Source: Bacteroidales bacterium (GTDB taxonomy: Bacteria > Bacteroidota > Bacteroidia > Bacteroidales > VadinHA17). From it: a stretch of DNA of 52,337 bases. The position numbers were made by a program, and so were the translations under genes. Where the stretch lies: assembly GCA_003141715.1 (NCBI GenBank), contig PLNF01000098.1:1-52337 (forward strand). The letters run 5' to 3'. The notes below the pieces were generated by a model that was not told where the DNA came from, did no database searches, and saw only the letters and a list, made by a program, of their open reading frames with translations. Below are positions 16,231-24,323 of the stretch, in pieces (the first letter of the stretch is position 1; each line of letters opens with the position of its first letter).

Positions 16231-16392
16231 ATGAAAGAAGAAATTATTAATGGAGTTAAGTATAAACTCCCGAGTCCGCTGACTGACTTCCAAAAAGAAA
16301 TATATGTGCACTTAATTAACTGGAAATGGAAGAATATCACCAGGGAAGAAGGTGTGAATAAAAAGAAAGTAAATGACGGTAAGGATCTCTAA
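16231..16392 (+). pseudogene. Short ORF resembling the N-terminus of a larger gene
   Basis: A 53-codon ORF. Its 'KYKLPSPLTDFQKEIYVHLINWKWKNITREEG' (pattern noted in part) looks like the opening of a longer Bacteroidota accessory protein: an LPxPLTDFQ start followed by a WKW helix. From memory this resembles putative restriction-endonuclease families of the PGN_0703 kind, which are several hundred residues long. Here it stops after 53 residues. It is best read as a truncated remnant left next to the recombination boundary at 16554. Confidence 0.4.
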
Positions 16393-16516
16393 TAAAAACA
16401 GTCAACCTTTTGAGGAAGAAATTGTCAAAATACTAATTGAAAATAATTTCGAATTATCAGAATCAAGAATTAGTTTCTCAGATTTTTTAATAGAAGATGA
16501 AATTAAACTAAACTAA
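16373..16516 (+). pseudogene. Short overlapping ORF, possible shifted continuation
   Basis: A 47-aa ORF overlaps the end of the preceding fragment in another frame. It reads 'SNKNSQPFEEEIVKILIEN', 'FELSESRISFSDFLIEDEI'. The amphipathic pattern looks protein-like. It could be the frameshifted or deletion-joined rest of the same gene, or a small gene in its own right. It ends 38 bp before repeat copy 2. Confidence 0.35.
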
Positions 16517-16553
16517 GATCACTTTGTACCTCTTTTAAACAACTTACATTATA

Positions 16554-16869
16554 AGTTAGGCGGATTAAAGTTTTGACATCTTCCTAAAGAAAGAAGTTTA
16601 CTTAAGTTTTCTTTTTAACAGGTCTCTGTTCTTCTGTTAGTTGGCCATAACCTGTACAATGAGTTATATCACATTGAAATCAGAGGTATCCACCGCTATT
16701 CGGATACCCCCTCTCCACCTGCCCATTTTCCTATGTGGGTACTACATGAATGAAATCTGGGGACACACTTGATATTTTAAAATTAGTAATGTCAAAAAAA
16801 ATCTAGAAAATTTCCGAGTATCAGTAAAATGAGGGATCAGAAAAAATTTATAGGATTATTTTGTAGTTT
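16554..16869 (+). repeat. Direct repeat copy 2 (resolvase 3'-end scar plus conserved core)
   Basis: This matches 7129-7444. It starts at the same base of the resolvase gene (codons VRRIKVLTSS and stop), although no resolvase precedes it here. The two differences from copy 1 within those codons (ata/att for Ile, gtc/gtt for Val) are both silent, which suggests that this end came from another functional resolvase allele. The 180-bp core at 16652-16831 is identical to 7227-7406. Together with the broken ORFs just before it, this marks a recombination boundary. The gap to the next gene holds nothing else. Confidence 0.92.
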
Positions 16870-16912
16870 AGAAAAAAGAAGAGACAAAGTAAAAAACACA
16901 ATAACATATAAA

Positions 16913-17959
16913 TTAGTCGTTGCCGTGAAAAATGTCATATAAGGTTGTTGGGCTACTTATTTCAAGCGATTTAACTAAAGACATTATAAGCGATCTTGCT
17001 TTCTTTGTCTCTAAAGGTGTAAACTCATATTTTGCAATGATATATGTACTATCTGACTGGTCGAGTTTGGGATAGTGACTAAACGGATAATTAAGCGTAA
17101 GGATAACCGGCAATTGCTTTATCTTTTTTGAAATCTTCCCATTAAGCAGATCTTTAACAAACTTCCCCAAACTGCCTTCATATACATGAGTATTTAACAC
17201 ATATTCATCAGCATCTTCCAGTATCAGCAGTGGCCTTTTATATTCCAGATAATCCAGCATTTCCAAATCAAAGGTTGGAGCATCCCATTTACTTAGATAC
17301 AGAAAACGTCTTCTTAAAACTCTGGTAAGATGATGCAAATACGTTGATTGCCCATTGCCAGACTCTCCTGCAAGTATTATAAGCCCGGTTGTATTATCAG
17401 GCTCCAGAATTTCTGTGATCTTTCCCTCAAAATTCTTTATATCATCATTAAAGAGAATGTCAGTATCGATAATCTTGTCACTTAATCTGAGAATTTTTTG
17501 ATCCCCATTTAAAAAATTATCAATATAATAAATACAGTTATAAAACTCCTCCTTTTTAAAACGGGTTTCAATGGATTCAAAAAGATTCTGCATTTTTTTC
17601 CCCGGAATATGTCCGGAATAATAAACTGAAAGACCGTCACCCACAATTGAAATAAGAAGGTCTTTCTGCAGCCACGCATACCATCTGTAAATTTTTTTCT
17701 GGTCACTGAAAGGCAATACATGAGATCTTATGAAGATATTCTTTTTCTGCACTTTCAGTTCTAAAACCCACTTAAGAACCTCCTGTTCATTGCATTGGGA
17801 GTATGTGCGAACGAGATATGGTGCGTCATTCATACAGCAAAACAAAGTGGTAAGGTCATTCTCAATAGAAAATGGATATTGAACTATATTTATGTACGGA
17901 ATAAGATCAAATTCTTGATCAACAGGAAGTTCAAGAGTATCGTACAGTTTTGCAGCCAT
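16913..17959 (-). CDS. BCS1-like AAA+ paralogue with degenerate Walker A
   Basis: A 348-aa protein, third gene of a minus-strand operon and related to the two upstream. The N-terminal ~190 residues lack motifs. At ~196-203 the Walker A reads GESGNGQST, with Gln where the essential Lys should be. Walker B (LLILEDADEY) is kept. The 'LLRKGRL' arginine-finger segment of the paralogues is missing, although 'YEFTPLETKKARSL' survives. It probably cannot hydrolyse ATP well and may serve as a regulatory subunit in a mixed ring. It starts 6 bp after the previous gene. Confidence 0.8.
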   Translation of the reverse strand: MAAKLYDTLELPVDQEFDLIPYINIVQYPFSIENDLTTLFCCMNDAPYLVRTYSQCNEQEVLKWVLELKVQKKNIFIRSHVLPFSDQKKIYRWYAWLQKDLLISIVGDGLSVYYSGHIPGKKMQNLFESIETRFKKEEFYNCIYYIDNFLNGDQKILRLSDKIIDTDILFNDDIKNFEGKITEILEPDNTTGLIILAGESGNGQSTYLHHLTRVLRRRFLYLSKWDAPTFDLEMLDYLEYKRPLLILEDADEYVLNTHVYEGSLGKFVKDLLNGKISKKIKQLPVILTLNYPFSHYPKLDQSDSTYIIAKYEFTPLETKKARSLIMSLVKSLEISSPTTLYDIFHGND

Positions 17960-17965
17960 ATTTTT

Positions 17966-19075
17966 CTATTTCCTGAAACCTTTAATCTCTTTAGGAATGT
18001 AATCGAATGAATTGCTCGCATGACTATATATTTCTGCCAGAGTCATAGGTCCGGTAACAGGGATCTGAAGCTTAAGATTTGATGCCAGCTTTTTAGCCTT
18101 TTTCGTTTCCAGTTCCCTGAACTCATATAGCGCGATAAGTCTGCCCTTTCGAAGAAGAGCAGGATCAATCCGTGAAAGATTTGTGTTGAATGTGCAGATG
18201 ATCTGCAGTTTAAGACAGAAGGACAGCAATCCATCTGTAATATTAAGTAGTCCTGATATGGAAAGGTTCCTTCCCATATTCCGGTCTTCGATAATATTCT
18301 CTGCATCTTCAATAATAAGCACTGAATTAGGATGCTGAAGCATTAGCTCCATAAACCTGTCAGACGTAAGATCTAATGAAAACTGTGGCGGAATATATAT
18401 TATTTTTTTGTCAAGCGTACGGGCAAGGTAACGAATATAAGTTGTTTTCCCTGTACCCGGAGTACCGTGCAATAAGACAACACCTTTATTATCTCTGGTA
18501 TTTAAATGTTCAGTAATCCTGTTATGAACAGGTACGAAGTCATCATTGTAATTGTCTTCAATACTTATTTTAAAAGGCTTTAACTGGAACTGTTTCACTT
18601 TTAACTCAGTACCTGTACTTGTTTTTTTTATAAGGATCAGGTAAAAGTTATCTTCTCTTTTTTTCTTTACAGTTTCCAGCTTTTTTATCATTGCTGAGAC
18701 CGCGCTAATGAATTCAGAATAACTGCCATAGGGACAGATAATTTCCAGACTGGAAAAATATTCTTCTTCAATTATAACAAACAGGTCCCGAGAAAACAGA
18801 ATCAATATTATTTTCTGATCATGACCCCTATAATTGTTAAGAGTAATTATGTTCCCTTTAGGAATTTTATATTTAGATAAGATCCAATGAGTGATATGTA
18901 TTATTGATTCTCTGTCACAGGAGAACTTGATACTCGAAGGGAGGTGTTTATTTAAAGCAGCGAAAAATGAATCTTCCTCAAACATTATATCTTCGTGAGT
19001 ATCAAATACCTTGTTTTTTATAAAGAGAGATTTTACATCTTCAATATCCAAATCAGGCAGCTTTATTGGTTTCAT
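17966..19075 (-). CDS. BCS1-like AAA+ ATPase (paralogue B)
   Basis: A 369-aa protein. The N-terminal half is a variable domain with strands such as 'KIILILFSRDLFVIIEEEYF'. The AAA+ core has Walker A GTPGTGKTTYIRYLAR (~203), Walker B SVLIIEDAENII, sensor 1 CTFNTN, and 'DPALLRKGRL' with the putative arginine finger. The core resembles mitochondrial BCS1 and its bacterial relatives, which translocate or disassemble folded proteins; the N-terminal domain is different and there is no membrane helix. It is 2 bp downstream of paralogue A, so expression is linked. The catalytic residues look intact. Confidence 0.85.
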   Translation of the reverse strand: MKPIKLPDLDIEDVKSLFIKNKVFDTHEDIMFEEDSFFAALNKHLPSSIKFSCDRESIIHITHWILSKYKIPKGNIITLNNYRGHDQKIILILFSRDLFVIIEEEYFSSLEIICPYGSYSEFISAVSAMIKKLETVKKKREDNFYLILIKKTSTGTELKVKQFQLKPFKISIEDNYNDDFVPVHNRITEHLNTRDNKGVVLLHGTPGTGKTTYIRYLARTLDKKIIYIPPQFSLDLTSDRFMELMLQHPNSVLIIEDAENIIEDRNMGRNLSISGLLNITDGLLSFCLKLQIICTFNTNLSRIDPALLRKGRLIALYEFRELETKKAKKLASNLKLQIPVTGPMTLAEIYSHASNSFDYIPKEIKGFRK

Positions 19076-19077
19076 GG

Positions 19078-20184
19078 TTAACTTTTAAATCCAATCTTGT
19101 TTTTCTTTTCAAATCTAAAGTCAGGATCAGACATATTGAAGATATCAGCGAGAGTAGACGGACTTTCAGGCAGCTCATCAATTCCAAGACTTTTAGCAAG
19201 GATTTTTGTTCTATCCAATGAAAGTTTTTTAAACTCATACAAGGCGATGAGCCTTCCTTTCCTGAGCAAAGCCTTGTCAATCCTGCGTAGGTCAGTATTG
19301 AAAGTACAGATCACCTGAAGATTAAGACAGTCAGAAAGGAGACCGTCTGCAACATTGAGAAGGCTACTTACCTGGAATGTTCTTATGCCATCATCTACCA
19401 GAATATTCTCCGCATCTTCAATGATCAGGATGGAGTTTGGATAATCAATCATAAAAGTTACAAAGTTCAGGGAGGACAGGTTTGAAGCGATTGCAGGCGG
19501 TACATAGATCAGCTTTTTGTTCAGTATAAATGAAAGGTAACGCAGGTAAGTTGTTTTACCTGTTCCAGGGAGGCCATGCAAAAGAACAAGTCCCGTATCA
19601 TCAGGAGTTTGAAGTCGTTTTAATATGTATTCATGTACCAGCCTGAAATCTTCATTATAATGAAGATCTATATCGACGACCGGTTTGGGCACCGTAAAAC
19701 TCTTAAGACTCATATTGGAATACATATCCTGGGCAAGAATATTCATTTTGCCTTCCTCTTTCATTTCTCCATCGGGTGGCTTAACCAGAGACTGAAGAAG
19801 AGTAATCCATTCAAGTGCTTCAGGTTCGGGGGTTTCATTGTCGTAAAGCAGATTAACTCCCTCGTCAGAGTAACAAATCATCAGATCTTTTTTAAGAAAT
19901 ATCATCCATTTTTTAAGTTCCATTCCCCCCTTATTTTCATCATATTCTTCCTCAACCACAATGTTTGCCGGATTAGGTTTATAATGTTCTATAAGCTTTG
20001 AAAAAAGCTTCTTCTGATCTATATCCTGCATGATTGTAATGTCAGGTATTTTACTATTTAATTTTGTATACAAATGGAATCCTGAAAGGATCTTAGTACC
20101 GAGTTTTTTGTAATCAATGCCCCGGGTATGAACTTTATTCAGTTGTTCTGAAGAGATTAAAGGGAAATGAATATTTTGATCCAT
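19078..20184 (-). CDS. BCS1-like AAA+ ATPase (paralogue A)
   Basis: A 368-aa protein. Residues 1-~190 are a variable N-terminal domain ('MIFLKKDLMICYSDEG' matches the equivalent strand of paralogue B). The core has Walker A GLPGTGKTTYLRYLS (~203), Walker B SILIIEDAENIL, sensor 1 CTFNTD, and 'DKALLRKGRL'. It follows the 133-aa gene by 76 bp and is the first of the three ATPases. Close similarity to paralogue B over the core indicates tandem duplication. The target is unknown; the 133-aa protein is the obvious candidate partner. Confidence 0.85.
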   Translation of the reverse strand: MDQNIHFPLISSEQLNKVHTRGIDYKKLGTKILSGFHLYTKLNSKIPDITIMQDIDQKKLFSKLIEHYKPNPANIVVEEEYDENKGGMELKKWMIFLKKDLMICYSDEGVNLLYDNETPEPEALEWITLLQSLVKPPDGEMKEEGKMNILAQDMYSNMSLKSFTVPKPVVDIDLHYNEDFRLVHEYILKRLQTPDDTGLVLLHGLPGTGKTTYLRYLSFILNKKLIYVPPAIASNLSSLNFVTFMIDYPNSILIIEDAENILVDDGIRTFQVSSLLNVADGLLSDCLNLQVICTFNTDLRRIDKALLRKGRLIALYEFKKLSLDRTKILAKSLGIDELPESPSTLADIFNMSDPDFRFEKKNKIGFKS

Positions 20185-20260
20185 GGAGAGAAAGGTTATT
20201 ATTACAGGATAAATGTATAGATAATTATATTCAAGGAATAATCAGATCATTAACTGATTA

Positions 20261-20662
20261 CTAAAAAGTCTTTAAGAACTTCATCACTTCACTGCTATCA
20301 GGATTGCCTTTGCAATCTTCCGGTAATTCTGTGTAATAAAAATTACCATAAACAAGGTCCTCAATATACTCTGTTCTGAAATTATCACGAAAACTTTTTC
20401 TGGTGTTAATATTCCCTGTTTTCACAAAAAACTCCTCATCGCTTCTAATGAGGAAAAGTTCTTTTGTTCGAAGGCGTCCTTTAAAATACATTTCCAGTGT
20501 TTCCGTACTGATCTTACATATGATGGTTGCCTTATTCCTGTTACATCGGCATTCAATGTAAAGATCATTTTCCGGGAGTTCGACATCGGTTCTTTTAAGT
20601 AACCTTAGTATCGGACCCTCAGAATTTAAAAGGTCTCTTATTTCCTTTATTTCTTCAAACAT
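20261..20662 (-). CDS. 133-aa protein heading the AAA+ operon (paralogue of 25132-25533)
   Basis: A soluble 133-aa protein of unknown family. The most conserved part, shared with the copy at 25132-25533, is 'GRLRTKELFLIRSDEEFFVK' (~residues 80-99), and both have a Cys pair (CRC or CGC) near residue 38. Strands alternate with charged loops. It is the first gene of the minus-strand operon with three AAA+ ATPases. A small conserved protein next to BCS1-like ATPases could be their adaptor or substrate. That is inference; the paralogy is plain in the sequence. Confidence 0.75.
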   Translation of the reverse strand: MFEEIKEIRDLLNSEGPILRLLKRTDVELPENDLYIECRCNRNKATIICKISTETLEMYFKGRLRTKELFLIRSDEEFFVKTGNINTRKSFRDNFRTEYIEDLVYGNFYYTELPEDCKGNPDSSEVMKFLKTF

Positions 20663-20788
20663 TGCTTTGTTTATTTTATTTTTCTTCAGCTAACTGAAAG
20701 GTCTTTTAGCTCAATGACAACGATTAAAAATGGCAATTCTAAGGTTTTTTAAAAATTCTTCTCTATTAAATCTCAGATCAGAGTATCT

Positions 20789-20796
20789 CAAAAGTA
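20789..20796 (-). promoter_or_regulatory. Possible -7 box (TACTTTTG) for the AAA+ operon
   Basis: The minus strand reads TACTTTTG, matching TAnnTTTG, ~125 bp upstream of the 133-aa start. Similar boxes precede its paralogue (25571-25578) and the STAND gene (29196-29203). No clear TTG lies at the right distance. Confidence 0.35.
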
Positions 20797-20900
20797 CAGA
20801 TTTAAATTTACATATTTATTCTATCCAATTCTTCCTCTCTTTAAACTTTTCTTAACATGTAGAAAAGTTGTGCATTTGACAAAAGCACTCCTGTAAATGA

Positions 20901-21119
20901 ACAAAAAGTTTCTGTATATCTCTTGAAATTTTTGCAAATGGGGGGAAAAGATTATCTAAAAAGGATATAATTAAAACCGTTACACTAATTCAGGATAAAA
21001 TCGTAAAGGCAAATGTTGAATCTTTGCGAAAAGGAAGTTTTATAGTAAGACCGGGACATGGGTATGATAAGTTCTATTTGAATCCGATTGAAGGTTCATA
21101 CGATAAGAGTTTACTATAG
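20901..21119 (+). pseudogene. Gene remnant without start codon
   Basis: An open frame of ~72 codons follows a stop at 20898 and ends at TAG (21117-21119). It has no in-frame ATG. The end reads 'VESLRKGSFIVRPGHGYDKF' and looks protein-like. I read it as the tail of a decayed gene in a run of remnants between the AAA+ operon and the RiPP cassette. Confidence 0.35.
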
Positions 21120-21185
21120 ATGATCCACAATATTATGTTTGAAGAAAAAAATTCAAAAAAATTCCTTAATTAGGAACGTAATTGA

Positions 21186-21428
21186 TGTCCAAGATGTAAC
21201 GGAAAGGTATATAATTGGTGTAATTACAAAGGAAAGAGATGGCCAGAAGATCCGTATCACTATGAAATAATGGTATGCCCAATTTGCGAAGGAGTACAAT
21301 TGTTCAATAAGTATGCCAACAAAGGTCACATTGTATTGCAACCAGGGAATCGATTCATGCTTTGTCCAAAGCGTGACGGGAATTTATGTTATGTTTGTAA
21401 TGGACGTTTTATATGGGAGGGAGTATAA
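21186..21428 (+). pseudogene. Zinc-ribbon protein remnant
   Basis: An 80-codon frame begins right after an in-frame stop and encodes CPRCNGK, later CPICEG, then CPKRDGNLCYVCNG. These three Cys clusters are typical of a zinc ribbon of the DnaJ-like or GATA-like kind. The first in-frame ATG comes only after the first CxxC, so the 5' end is missing or frameshifted. It is a probable remnant, though a non-canonical start cannot be ruled out. Confidence 0.45.
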
Positions 21429-21913
21429 AGACAGAATCCTATAAGCGGAAATATTTCCTGGATAATCTCTTTTTGTAAGGACAGTAGATCCGGTTGAATT
21501 AAGTTATCTCATCTTTCTAGGGATCCATTACTGGAGTAAAATGATGAATCGGTTCTCTGCTTCAATTTCATTTTATGAAATGCTGATGACGTCCCTGATT
21601 ATAGGATCCTTATTACAATCTGATTCGAGCAGAGAAAATTTTTACACGGGTACTGCATTAAGAGTGGAGATGATAAATTTTATTCCTTAAATCAACTAAT
21701 GTTGGATAATATTTTAGATATTAATGATTCATCTATTAAAGGAATAATTCTTGTTCCATTTGGAGTAGGTAACGATCTTGGTTTTAAACAAAAGTGGTTT
21801 GATTTTTAAGTGTTTGTGAATATGAGATCTTTTAATATTATTGGACCCTCTAAGTAAAGTAGGATATATTCAAAAAAATTCTTGTAGCTAATCTTGTTGT
21901 GGTTATTTGTCAA
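21429..21913. other. Degraded intergenic stretch
   Basis: This holds only fragments. A closed 49-codon ORF at 21541-21690 has no recognisable features. Overlapping it, a frame ending at 21809 reads 'IKGIILVPFGVGNDLGFKQ' without a start. No transposase, inverted termini or RNA gene is seen. Together with the two preceding remnants it looks like a site of repeated insertion and decay. Confidence 0.4.
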
Positions 21914-21944
21914 TTGCTTTAGTGAGTTCTATTTGATACCTTTG
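21914..21944 (+). promoter_or_regulatory. Candidate promoter of the RiPP cassette
   Basis: TTG (21914-21916), 20 bp, then TACCTTTG (21937-21944) fit the Bacteroidota TTG/TAnnTTTG promoter pattern. The resulting leader would be ~160 nt before the precursor gene. Moderately weak, since such matches occur by chance in AT-rich DNA. Confidence 0.35.
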
Positions 21945-22111
21945 TTTTGTTCAGCCCCCTAATAGGGTAATCCGTACAACAAAGTAATTTGTAGAAACAT
22001 TTTTAAACAAATTGTGAATTTTTCGATTTTATTATTCTATTTTTATTAGCCCATTCTAATTAGTGTCACAGATATATTGCCTTAATGTACTTCAAAAAAA
22101 TATTTTTAGAA

Positions 22112-22309
22112 ATGGCGGAGCCCGAAAAGCCAAAACAGAGTAGGGGAATTTTCAAATTATTTAATACTGCTATGAAAAAGTACAAAAAAGCCAAGGTTGT
22201 AGCTAAAAACAACCCACAAGGCTCTTACGCTGCTGGTTGTCCAGCAAAAAACACTGGTAGTGGTACACTTGGACAAGGTGGGTGTAAAGACTGCGATAGA
22301 GCAATTTAA
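22112..22309 (+). CDS. Candidate RiPP precursor peptide (Cys/Gly-rich C-terminus)
   Basis: I choose the ATG at 22112 (MAEPEKPKQ..., 65 aa); an upstream ATG at 22085 would add nine residues. Residues 1-~36 form a Lys-rich leader. Residues ~37-65 are Gly-rich with three Cys (43, 58, 61): 'SYAAGCPAKN' and 'GTLGQGGCKDCDRAI'. It lies 54 bp upstream of a PqqD-rSAM-SPASM enzyme, the usual layout for a precursor and its maturase. Likely products are thioether-crosslinked (sactipeptide- or ranthipeptide-like) or otherwise C-C/C-S linked peptides. I do not recognise the precursor family. Confidence 0.7.
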   Translation: MAEPEKPKQSRGIFKLFNTAMKKYKKAKVVAKNNPQGSYAAGCPAKNTGSGTLGQGGCKDCDRAI

Positions 22310-22319
22310 TCTTTTTAAG

Positions 22320-22346
22320 CACCCTCATTTATGGGGGTGTTTTTTT
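22320..22346 (+). terminator. Terminator/attenuator hairpin between precursor and maturase
   Basis: CACCCTC (22320-22326), loop ATTTAT, GGGGGTG (22333-22339), then seven T. The stem pairs fully with one G-U. Placed between the precursor stop and the maturase start, it would stop part of the transcripts and keep the precursor mRNA in excess. Confidence 0.75.
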
Positions 22347-22363
22347 ACAATTTTAAATTAAAA

Positions 22364-23818
22364 ATGAAAATTCGACAAACCAAAGACACTTTTATTCGCC
22401 GTTATGGCAATATTGGGTACATTACAAATCAGCTTACCAAGCAAGACTGTAATTATAATGAAACAGGCGCTGACTTTTTAGAAAAGATTAACCGTTTACC
22501 AAAAGATATTGATTTAATAGTAAAGGAACTGTTACCTTTATATCAGGATATTACTTTTAAAGAGTTAAAAGCAGATTTCATTGAATTTACTGAGGATTTG
22601 GAAAAGTCAGGCTTTTTACTTTCAGGGAATAATGTTGACGAACTTAATACCAAAGAACCATCATTCAGTTATAAAATGGCTAATCCCAAAACAGCCTTAT
22701 ATGACTTTACTAATCCCGATAAAAAAGATGTATTAACAGAAAGTTCTGAATTTTTCTACGAAAAATTTCATAAAGAACCAACAATCTTTTGTCTGCAAAT
22801 AGAAGTGTCATCACGCTGCAACGAGCGCTGTATTCATTGCTATATACCTAATGCCAAAAAGGACGAAGGTATTGACATGGAACTTTCGCTTATTCTTCGT
22901 GTTCTCGATGAAGCGAAAGAAATGGGTACATTGCAAGTTACTCTTTCCGGCGGTGAACTTTTTATGCATAAAGAGATCTCTATAATTTTACGTCATGCCC
23001 GTAAAAACGATTTCTCTATTAGTATATTAAGCAATTTAACACTACTTACAGATGAACATATTGCTTTGCTAAAAGAGATTAATCCATCATTGGTTCAGGT
23101 ATCTCTATATTCAATGAAAGCGGTAGAACACGATGCAATTACTCTGGTAAAAGGGTCCTATGCTAAGACAAAAAATGCCATTGAGCGATTGGTTGCTGCT
23201 GATATTCCGGTACAAATTTCTTGTCCTGTAATGAAACTCAATCGCAAATCATATAAAGATGTATTGGTTTATGCAAATAAGCTACGCACTAAAGCATATA
23301 CAGATTTTATTATGATGGCACAGGCAGATCACAATACAAATAATCTGGCTCAGCGTATAAACCTAGAGGAAACAGAAGAGTTGCTCAAAGATATGCTGCA
23401 ATTCGACTATGATTATTTAGATTCTACATTGCAACAGGAACCCAAATCAAGGGATATAGAAAAATTCAAAAAAATGCCGGTATGCGGTGTGGGTGTCGAT
23501 AATATCTGTTTAACGGCTAACGGCGATTATTACCCATGTGCTGGCTGGCAGGGTATGGTGTTGGGGAATGCTTACAAACAATCATTAAAAGATATTTGGG
23601 GAAACTCTGAAGAATTAAAAAAACTCAGAACCATTACGAATGGGTCCTTTCCTGAATGTGTAGTATGCGAGGCTCGCGATTACTGTGCAATGTGTCTTGT
23701 TCGAAATTATAATGAAAACAATGGTGATATGTTTAAGATTACCAAGCATTTTTGTGACGTGGCGTTTTTGAATAAAAAAATGGTGGAGGATTATTTAGAA
23801 ACAAAAAAAATAAAATGA
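22364..23818 (+). CDS. Radical SAM/SPASM peptide maturase with N-terminal PqqD-like domain
   Basis: I set the start at the ATG at 22364 (MKIRQTKDTF), because the frame upstream runs into the terminator stem. The 484-aa product has a PqqD-like precursor-recognition domain (residues ~1-90). The radical-SAM core opens with SSRCNERCIHC: the CxxxCxxC cluster-binding cysteines are 152, 156 and 159, followed by 'TLSGGELFMHKE'. A SPASM domain follows from ~370, with CGVGVDNIC, 'YYPCAGW', 'CVVCEARDYCAMC' and a last FC, enough for two auxiliary Fe-S clusters. It most likely installs crosslinks on the peptide at 22112. Confidence 0.9.
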   Translation: MKIRQTKDTFIRRYGNIGYITNQLTKQDCNYNETGADFLEKINRLPKDIDLIVKELLPLYQDITFKELKADFIEFTEDLEKSGFLLSGNNVDELNTKEPSFSYKMANPKTALYDFTNPDKKDVLTESSEFFYEKFHKEPTIFCLQIEVSSRCNERCIHCYIPNAKKDEGIDMELSLILRVLDEAKEMGTLQVTLSGGELFMHKEISIILRHARKNDFSISILSNLTLLTDEHIALLKEINPSLVQVSLYSMKAVEHDAITLVKGSYAKTKNAIERLVAADIPVQISCPVMKLNRKSYKDVLVYANKLRTKAYTDFIMMAQADHNTNNLAQRINLEETEELLKDMLQFDYDYLDSTLQQEPKSRDIEKFKKMPVCGVGVDNICLTANGDYYPCAGWQGMVLGNAYKQSLKDIWGNSEELKKLRTITNGSFPECVVCEARDYCAMCLVRNYNENNGDMFKITKHFCDVAFLNKKMVEDYLETKKIK

Positions 23819-23994
23819 ATTCAATAGATGAAGCAGAAGTATTTGATTCTATGAAAAAGGTACTGAGAAGAATCAATTTAAAATTGGAAGACGAAGAAAT
23901 AATGGGTAATACAAAGGATCAGGAATATTTCAGGCGAAGGAAAACATTTGTTGAAGAAAAACTAAAGGATTGGGAAGAATTTATGAATCAATAA
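23815..23994 (+). CDS. Small charged protein coupled to the maturase
   Basis: The ATG overlaps the maturase stop (ATGA), a sign of translational coupling. The 59-aa peptide is highly charged and helical ('EEIMGNTKDQEYFRRRKTF'), with no Cys and no signal peptide. No family is recognised. It could be a partner of the maturase or an accessory to peptide handling. Confidence 0.6.
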   Translation: MNSIDEAEVFDSMKKVLRRINLKLEDEEIMGNTKDQEYFRRRKTFVEEKLKDWEEFMNQ

Positions 23995-24049
23995 ATTGTC
24001 ATGAATGAGTCCCTTCCATGGATATCCTTTTGTTAAACAATAATTTATA

Positions 24050-24274
24050 ATGGAAATAGAAATTTACAGGAATCAAACAAAAATGGAAATAGCTGAAAAA
24101 CTAAAGGGATTAGGTATTATAGATACTCAAATTAGAAGTGTTATTGATCGAATGGAAGACCAATCAAGGCAGATAAAAGGGAGTACAACTGGTAATTTGG
24201 AAAATTATTCATTTGAGGTGGTATTTTCAAAAACAAAAAGTGGGTTGAGTTTAGATGATGTTAGGGTACTTTAA
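24050..24274 (+). CDS. Hypothetical 74-aa protein of the RiPP cassette
   Basis: A short alpha/beta protein ('IAEKLKGLGIIDTQIRSVID', then 'NYSFEVVFSKTKSG'), soluble, without Cys. It lies 55 bp after the 59-aa gene and 49 bp before the amidohydrolase, all on the same strand. A second precursor is unlikely, as there is no residue-biased core. Unknown function. Confidence 0.55.
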   Translation: MEIEIYRNQTKMEIAEKLKGLGIIDTQIRSVIDRMEDQSRQIKGSTTGNLENYSFEVVFSKTKSGLSLDDVRVL

Positions 24275-24323
24275 TTTTTTCTGAAAAGTTGAATTCCAAA
24301 TTTAACAATTGTTATTGATTAAC

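Noticed and set aside
7129-16869. Insertion sequence or transposon bounded by terminal repeats
   Set aside because: The repeats are direct, no transposase is present inside, and no short terminal inverted repeats or target-site duplications are visible. A resolvase- or homology-based event fits better.
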